Shown here one piece after another: positions 5,038 through 8,277 of a stretch of DNA of 8,277 bases. Source of the DNA: Acididesulfobacillus acetoxydans. Its GTDB lineage: Bacteria; Bacillota; Desulfitobacteriia; Desulfitobacteriales; Desulfitobacteriaceae. A program made the translations under genes and the position numbers. The stretch lies in assembly GCF_900016645.1 (NCBI RefSeq), contig NZ_CDGJ01000094.1; one strand, given 5' to 3'. The notes below the pieces were generated by a model, which made no database searches, was not told where the DNA came from, and saw only the letters and a list, made by a program, of their open reading frames with translations. Numbering within the stretch: position 1 is the stretch's first letter; the number at the start of each line of letters is the position of its first letter.

Positions 5038-5649
5038 TCAACTATGATCTGTTTTCTCCATGGTTTTCTCCACGGCTTCTTTCAATGCCGCCGCGGATTT
5101 TAGGAACATTCCCTGTTCAAACGGGCTCATGCTGACTTGAAGCCTACGGTTAATCCCCTCTTTACCCAGCACAGAAGGCACACTGAGCGCGGTGCCCAAG
5201 TCACCATATTGATCATTTAGGTGCCCCGAAACGGTCAGGACTCTTTGTTCGTCCAGCAAGATAGATTGAAGAATATGTGCACTGCTTAACCCAATGCCGT
5301 AATAAGTGGCCCCTTTCCGGTTTATGATCTCATAAGCTGCCCTGCGCACTTCCGCAGTCACTTCTTCCTGCCAATTCTCAGTGCAGGCACCCGCACAATG
5401 GCTGCACATTAAGCCTAATGGGCTTCCCGCAATACTGGCCGAAGTGAAAAGAGGCACTTCCGAATCTCCATGCTCGCCCACAACATAAGCGTGAACACTC
5501 GTCGCGCTGATTCCACAGCGCCGGCTGAGCAAGTAGCGAAAACGCGCCGTATCCAGCACGGTTCCTGACCCAATCACCCGTTGCGGTGGAAACTGACCGT
5601 GCCGGACGGCAAGCGTAGTCAGCACGTCGACAGGATTGGTTACATTCAA
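5038..5649 (-). pseudogene. ldh: L-lactate dehydrogenase, 3' part (cut by a TnpB element)
   Basis: This is the catalytic half of an NAD-dependent L-lactate dehydrogenase, which reduces pyruvate to lactate in the cytoplasm. True ldh sequence begins at VTNPVDVL (about 5642); the first two codons, MN, come from the end of the inserted element. Counted from this frame, VLDTARFR holds the catalytic-dyad aspartate (D33) and a substrate arginine (R36), GEHGDSE holds the catalytic histidine (H60), and RKGATYYGIG (111-120) is the substrate-loop signature. The end (SPFEQGMFLKSAAALKEAVE) is the usual C-terminal helix. A cysteine cluster at C82, C85 and C89 (MCSHCAGAC) is unusual for the family. The fragment cannot bind NAD because the Rossmann half lies beyond the insertion, so it is not functional alone. 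Removing the insertion joins it in frame to the 5' part. Confidence 0.92.
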
Positions 5650-5790
5650 CTACCCCTGACTAAAGTCAGAGGATTGCGGCTTTCCTCCACCGGGTCCGGC
5701 CCAGTATCATTGGAATCCACATCAGGGACGGTTGAAACGCGCCCCGTAATCGTCCGGCCCTGCCGGGCGACCAACGTTCTAAGCCTTACA
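5643..5790 (-). ncRNA. Probable TnpB guide RNA (omega/reRNA) at the element's right end
   Basis: TnpB elements of the IS200/IS605 group make a scaffold RNA from the 3' end of tnpB through the right end, with the guide taken from the flanking DNA. Here the tnpB stop falls at the base of a hairpin, CCTCTGAC-TTTA-GTCAGGGG (minus strand, 5653-5672), fully paired in RNA with one U-G pair, then TAGTTGAATG. The guide would be the ldh sequence from about 5642 downward (AACCAATCCTGTCGAC onward). The 5' limit of the RNA is an estimate. Confidence 0.45.
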
Positions 5791-6944
5791 TTACGTCCGC
5801 CTACCAAGTCAGCATGCAACGTATAACCGCAAGCTTCGCAGGTGAAGAGCAGTCCCTTTCCTGGCCGGTTGTTCTTGCTCGTATGCTCGCAACGGGGGCA
5901 TCCTTGGCTTGTATAATGGGCATCCTGGCGGGTAGCGTACCCTCCGTACAGCGATGACTTATAGAGTATTTTGCTATGGAGATCAGCAAACGCCCATTGC
6001 TCCGCTTGGCGGCGTTCCTCTGTGTCTTTACGCTTCGTATTGATCTTTACCCGTATATGAGTTAAGTCTTCAATTCCCACCAGAACCTGGGGTTGGGCGA
6101 TCTTGCGGCTTAGCCGGTGGTTCACATCGGAGGTTAACCGTCTCTCTCGCCTGCTTAAAGCCGCTAACCGGCGTTTAGCTGAACGAGTGCCTTTCTCCTG
6201 GAGCCGCTTTCTTAGCCGCTGCAAGTGCCGTTTCTTATGATGGATAGGCGAACCCTTGACAAAGATTGGCTTTTCACCGGTACCAACCACCGCCAGGTAG
6301 CGCATCCCGACATCAACACCCTGCACTTGAGTCATATCGTTTAAGTCAACGCTTTGCTCACGTGTGATCGGGACGATCAGATATAATGCCTTGCGTCTTT
6401 TATCATACCAGAGCTTGGCAGTGCCAATTTTCCACTCGCCCGAACGCAACCGCTCAACGTGAGGAGTCCACCCCTCATAAGCAACGCGAACTCGGCCTTC
6501 CAATGTATTGACCGAGGCCGTTTGGTTCTTGCCGAACGAATAATCCCTGCCGTAGACTATTTCAGTCGTGCGCGATTTGAATTCGGGAGCTTTCTCCAAA
6601 CCGTGGTAGTATTTCTTGGTGTACCCAAGTTTGCGATGCTCGGCGTTTTGTTTTATTTTTGTCCACTCTCCTTGGTAAGTGGACGCGACTCTGCGAATCG
6701 CCGATTGAGCCAACTGAGACGGAAGATTATACCGGATACGCAATTCTCTGTAGAGCAGATCGTTTAACTTTCGCTTATTAGCGCGCTTGTCAAGCTGGGT
6801 AAAAGCGTATCGACTAACATAGTTCATCGCATCCCTGTAGGAGTCCATCGTGCGGAGTAGCAGTGCTTTTTGTTCGTAGTTTGCGGAAAGTTTCAGTTTT
6901 ATAGACAACGTGAGACTGTCTTTAACTACATAGGGTTCATTCAT
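5646..6944 (-). CDS. tnpB: TnpB RNA-guided nuclease (IS200/IS605 family)
   Basis: TnpB is an RNA-guided DNA endonuclease, the ancestor group of Cas12; it helps the element persist by cutting the vacated donor site. Counted from the chosen start (432 residues), the RuvC residues are D211 (QGVDVGMRYLAVV), E292 (VGIEDLTHI) and D379 (LHADLVGGRN). The zinc finger C349-C352 and C369-C372 (CPRC, CEAC) sits before the last RuvC motif. The last motif is usually ADxNAAxN; here it is ADLVGGRN, a change just after the catalytic aspartate. The ATG at 6942-6944 follows AAGGGGGTGA with a good spacer; the GTG 18 bases upstream has a weaker site. The C-terminus (VEESRNPLTLVRGS) is encoded by the right-end hairpin, so coding sequence and guide scaffold overlap. 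The frame is uninterrupted. Confidence 0.93.
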   Translation of the reverse strand: MNEPYVVKDSLTLSIKLKLSANYEQKALLLRTMDSYRDAMNYVSRYAFTQLDKRANKRKLNDLLYRELRIRYNLPSQLAQSAIRRVASTYQGEWTKIKQNAEHRKLGYTKKYYHGLEKAPEFKSRTTEIVYGRDYSFGKNQTASVNTLEGRVRVAYEGWTPHVERLRSGEWKIGTAKLWYDKRRKALYLIVPITREQSVDLNDMTQVQGVDVGMRYLAVVGTGEKPIFVKGSPIHHKKRHLQRLRKRLQEKGTRSAKRRLAALSRRERRLTSDVNHRLSRKIAQPQVLVGIEDLTHIRVKINTKRKDTEERRQAEQWAFADLHSKILYKSSLYGGYATRQDAHYTSQGCPRCEHTSKNNRPGKGLLFTCEACGYTLHADLVGGRNVRLRTLVARQGRTITGRVSTVPDVDSNDTGPDPVEESRNPLTLVRGS

Positions 6945-6972
6945 TATTTCACCCCCTTCCACCCCTTCCTAA

Positions 6973-7002
6973 ATTATACAAAACAATGGTTGAAGATGTA
7001 AA
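6973..7002 (-). promoter_or_regulatory. Promoter of tnpB in the element's left end
   Basis: On the minus strand TTTACA (5 of 6 to the -35 consensus) is followed by 18 bases and a perfect TATAAT. The transcription start would be near 6966, about 20 bases before the tnpB start codon. Confidence 0.6.
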
Positions 7003-7005
7003 GGG

Positions 7006-7049
7006 GCGGCCTTTCCCCTCCTGAATGAATTCAGAAGTATCCAGGCCGC
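7006..7049 (-). repeat. Left-end hairpin of the TnpB element
   Basis: GCGGCCT (7006-7012) pairs with AGGCCGC (7043-7049). Inside it CTCCTGAA and TTCAGAAG pair with one wobble around TTCA. It starts directly beside the ldh junction, matching the subterminal hairpins that TnpA recognises on single-stranded ends. Confidence 0.65.
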
Positions 7050-7435
7050 GACGGTCATGAAAAGAATGGCATCCTTTTCGTATTTTTCGATCTCGCTCAA
7101 AATCGAATGGAGAATCTCAGCGTTTTTCTGGGCAAGTTCCAGCCTGGTCTGTCCCGGTGCTTGATTCGCTCCTGCCGTTATCACAATAACTTCGGCCCCG
7201 CTACACTCCTCATACCCTCCTGCCCGAACTTCTACCGGCGAAACGAAAGGAAGTCCATGGCTTAAGTCCATAACTTCTCCTTCCGCTTTCTTCCGGTTGA
7301 TATCCACCATGATCAATTCCGTACACAATCCCCGGATCATAGCAGCATAGGCAATACTCGCCCCCACAAATCCGCTTCCGATGATGACGACTTTACTGTC
7401 ATGGATGCTCAAACCAACCACCTGCTCTTTCTCCA

Positions 7436-7564
7436 CTAGAATGCCCACAGAAGAAAGCCGTTTATGCGATAGAGACTCACAGCCCGGATAATCTTGCCAA
7501 TGCCAGCGGTCTGCTCGTAGTGCTGCAACGAGAGACCGTTTTTCTTTGCCTTACCTCTGTTCAC
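7436..7564 (-). CDS. Small ORF, 42 residues, just upstream of ldh
   Basis: A GTG (7562-7564) follows GCAGGGG with a 5-base spacer and opens a frame with a basic start (NRGKAKKNG) and a hydrophobic end (INGFLLWAF); the middle is YEQTAGIGKIIRAVSLYR. It stops at TAG (7436-7438), which overlaps an in-frame ldh GTG by one base and lies just before the GGAG used by the preferred ldh start. I do not recognise it. It could be a leader peptide coupled to ldh, the tail of a deleted gene, or chance. Confidence 0.3.
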   Translation of the reverse strand: MNRGKAKKNGLSLQHYEQTAGIGKIIRAVSLYRINGFLLWAF

Positions 7565-7571
7565 TCAAACC

Positions 7572-7591
7572 CCTGCCGCACTCCAGGCAGG
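7572..7591 (-). terminator. Weak hairpin terminator after the secF remnant
   Basis: CCTGCC-N8-GGCAGG lies about 10 bases past the secF stop. On the minus strand it is followed by GGTTTGAGTG, with hardly any T-run, so termination would be weak. The 3' arm also supplies the ribosome binding site of the small ORF. Confidence 0.3.
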
Positions 7592-7600
7592 TGCTTGACT

Positions 7601-7921
7601 TCACTGCTTCTTGATCTCAACCAAAATCTGACTGGCGTTAAAGATCGAAGAATAGGCCCCACTGAACACCCCAATCAGCATGGCCAAAGCGAAGATCTTC
7701 GTGGATGCGCCGCCCAGAATATAGACGGAGAACAGGGCAATGAGTACCGTGATGACGGTGTCATTGATGAAGTAACCGAAAATGGTCAGAATGGCCGCCA
7801 CGAAGGTCGCGTCAACCTGCCATTGAAACAGGGAAAAAATGCCCAGCGCAACCAGAACGTCGTGCACGAGGGCAATAATTCCCGAAATGGCATAGCTGAA
7901 TTGGAAACGAATTGTGCCCAA
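7601..7921 (-). pseudogene. secF: secF remnant: N-terminus lost and internal deletion
   Basis: SecF, with SecD, uses proton motive force to help proteins exit the Sec translocon. This 106-residue frame holds only the C-terminal membrane part: GTIRFQFSYAISGIIALVHD, then FVAAILTIFGYFINDTVI, then TVLIALFSVYILGG and FALAMLIGVFSGAYSSIFNAS. In intact SecF, INDTVIV is followed by the FDRIRE loop and the SINQTLTRSINTSLTT helix; those roughly 40 residues are missing without breaking the frame, between residues 57 and 58. The N-terminal helix and periplasmic domain (about 150 residues or more) are also gone, replaced by the end of an IS256-type element at about 7928. Upstream of the TTG at 7919-7921 there is an immediate TGA. 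The protein cannot work. Confidence 0.85.
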
Positions 7922-8051
7922 TCAAAAGGGAATGTAAATTATTTTGTGTAAATGGAATCTTTGCTCAAACGATTTTTGGGTTAGAATATAGCTGGCTCTT
8001 GCCAATCTGGGAGGGCAGGGCTCTGCTGGAGAGCAACCTGAGCGCCCAGCT

Positions 8052-8126
8052 GGTTTCTGCCGGAGGAAATGGGAACTGTCTGTTCGAGGTTTCCCTTTCC
8101 AACTCCATTTCCTCACGGGCAGAACC
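8052..8126. repeat. Large imperfect inverted repeat in the IS256 tail
   Basis: GGTTTCTGCCGGAGGAAATG (from 8052) pairs with 8105-8126 (reverse complement begins GGTTCTGCCCGTGAGGAAAT), about 20 bp with small bulges. Inside the loop GGGAA (8071-8075) can pair with TTCCC (8091-8095). This could be a folded 3' untranslated region or a small palindromic element nested in the insertion sequence. Confidence 0.5.
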
Positions 8127-8140
8127 AAGGCGATAAACTC

Positions 8141-8157
8141 CAGGGGCGAAGCCCCTG
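8141..8157. repeat. GC-rich hairpin after the IS256 transposase stop
   Basis: CAGGGGC-GAA-GCCCCTG is a perfect 7-bp stem with a triloop, 2 bases past the transposase stop codon on the minus strand. There is no T-run, so it is a poor intrinsic terminator. It could block transcription entering the element or stabilise the mRNA end. Confidence 0.45.
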
Positions 8158-8158
8158 A

Positions 8159-8277
8159 CTAGAGGGCACCGCTGAGCCGGTCCCCATATTGTATCGCAAA
8201 CTGTGAGATACATTCTGCCCAATTTTGAACGGGCATAGTCCATTTCTTCGTGATTTCCATGGTTGCCAGGTAAACGA
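8159..8277 (-). CDS. IS256-family transposase, C-terminal fragment (cut by window edge)
   Basis: The readable end is VYLATMEITKKWTMPVQNWA followed by ECISQFAIQYGDRLSGAL and a TAG at 8159-8161. The E-x-x-K-K-W-T-M-P-V/I-x-N/D-W segment followed by F-x-I-x-x-x-D-R-L is the standard C-terminus of mutator-type (IS256) DDE transposases. The frame reaches the window edge with no stop, but the catalytic domain is not visible, so whether the gene is whole is unknown. Its stop and outer end face the secF remnant. Confidence 0.8.
   Translation of the reverse strand, partial: VYLATMEITKKWTMPVQNWAECISQFAIQYGDRLSGAL

Larger units (their letters stand above)
5643..7050 (-). mobile_element. tnpB-only IS200/IS605-type element (IS1341-like) inserted in ldh
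   Basis: The element is about 1.4 kb, has TnpB but no Y1 transposase TnpA, and shows no target duplication. The left end (7006-7049) and right end (5653-5672) carry subterminal hairpins instead of inverted repeats, as expected for this group. The junctions can be read from ldh: ...ATGACCGT at 7051 on one side and AACCAATCC from 5641 on the other rebuild MTVTNPVD in frame. The two-base GT is shared, so the exact ends are uncertain by two bases. Movement would need a TnpA supplied from elsewhere. Confidence 0.85.
6969..7421 (-). pseudogene. ldh: L-lactate dehydrogenase, 5' part (cut by a TnpB element)
   Basis: This is the NAD-binding Rossmann half of lactate dehydrogenase. From the chosen start it has GSGFVG (G15, G17, G20), the cofactor-binding aspartate D40 in MVDINRKKAEGEVMDLSHG, and the active-site loop ANQAPGQTR, where Q87 indicates lactate dehydrogenase (malate dehydrogenases have R) and R93 is the catalytic-loop arginine. 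ldh homology ends at ILFMTV (7051); the following residues (AAWILLNSFRRGK...) are read from the inserted element until a stop at 6969. The GTG at 7419-7421 follows GGAG with a 9-base spacer and gives a restored protein of about 324 residues, normal for the family. GTGs at 7436 and 7448 are also in frame but lack a good ribosome binding site. Confidence 0.92.
7928..8277 (-). mobile_element. IS256-family (mutator-type) element, right-hand part
   Basis: The element runs off the window. Its outer end appears to be GGGAATGTAAATTATTTTGT from 7928, an AT-rich TGTAAA...TTGTGTAAA pattern that I associate with terminal repeats of mutator-type elements. secF homology stops just before it. About 230 bases separate this end from the transposase stop codon, long for the family, and that stretch holds a large inverted repeat and a GC-rich hairpin. 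The matching terminal repeat and target duplication lie outside the window. Confidence 0.6.

Noticed and set aside
7520..7951. Plus-strand reading frame of 143 codons opposite secF and the ldh leader
   Set aside because: It mirrors the secF remnant, which is clearly recognisable on the other strand, and its product resembles nothing.
7922..8243. Two overlapping minus-strand frames across the IS256 tail
   Set aside because: The transposase C-terminus is read in a third frame; these frames show no domain and run through inverted-repeat sequence.
1..8277. CRISPR array, rRNA or tRNA genes
   Set aside because: No regularly spaced direct repeats, and no tRNA- or rRNA-like stretches were seen on either strand.

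Overview
All recognisable genes in this window lie on the minus strand. Their style suggests a Gram-positive anaerobe of the Clostridia, perhaps a Desulfotomaculum/Pelotomaculum-like lineage. The grounds are TTG and GTG starts after strong AGGAG/AGGGG ribosome binding sites, a mixture of AT-rich and GC-rich genes, and the mobile-element types present. This placement is an inference. There is no rRNA, tRNA or marker gene to fix it.

The window looks like an accessory, decaying region. From left to right: (1) the N-terminus of a DUF772-type transposase cut by the window edge (1-171); (2) a chimeric remnant in which the tail of a C_GCAxxG_C_C redox protein (344-~532) is fused to the head of a DJ-1/PfpI protein (~530-750), with a 14-bp perfect palindrome at the join; (3) a Nudix hydrolase (1004-1435) and a GNAT acetyltransferase (1768-2280), separated from each other and from the DJ-1 remnant by two diverged copies of one long intergenic repeat, giving a cassette-like layout; (4) an uncharacterised 180-residue protein (2374-2916); (5) an NCS2-family permease (3075-4376) that lacks the usual substrate-site residues, behind a ~400-nt structured leader with a good promoter and a possible HPr-like remnant; (6) an L-lactate dehydrogenase gene split by a tnpB-only IS200/IS605-type element (~5643-7050) with visible end hairpins, a promoter and a probable guide-RNA end; (7) a small 42-residue ORF; (8) a secF remnant with its N-terminus missing and an internal deletion; (9) the right-hand part of an IS256 (mutator-type) element, including the transposase C-terminus, running off the window.

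The intact genes do not form an obvious pathway. Nudix, GNAT and the DJ-1 remnant are typical small-molecule or stress-response cargo. The permease probably imports a purine- or pyrimidine-like compound, or something the family is not known to carry. The ldh gene is inactive as it stands, but removing the insertion exactly would restore an uninterrupted frame of about 324 residues with every catalytic residue. The points most worth following are the repeat-spaced cassette layout, the TnpB insertion whose guide would match ldh, and the divergent permease with its hairpin-rich leader.
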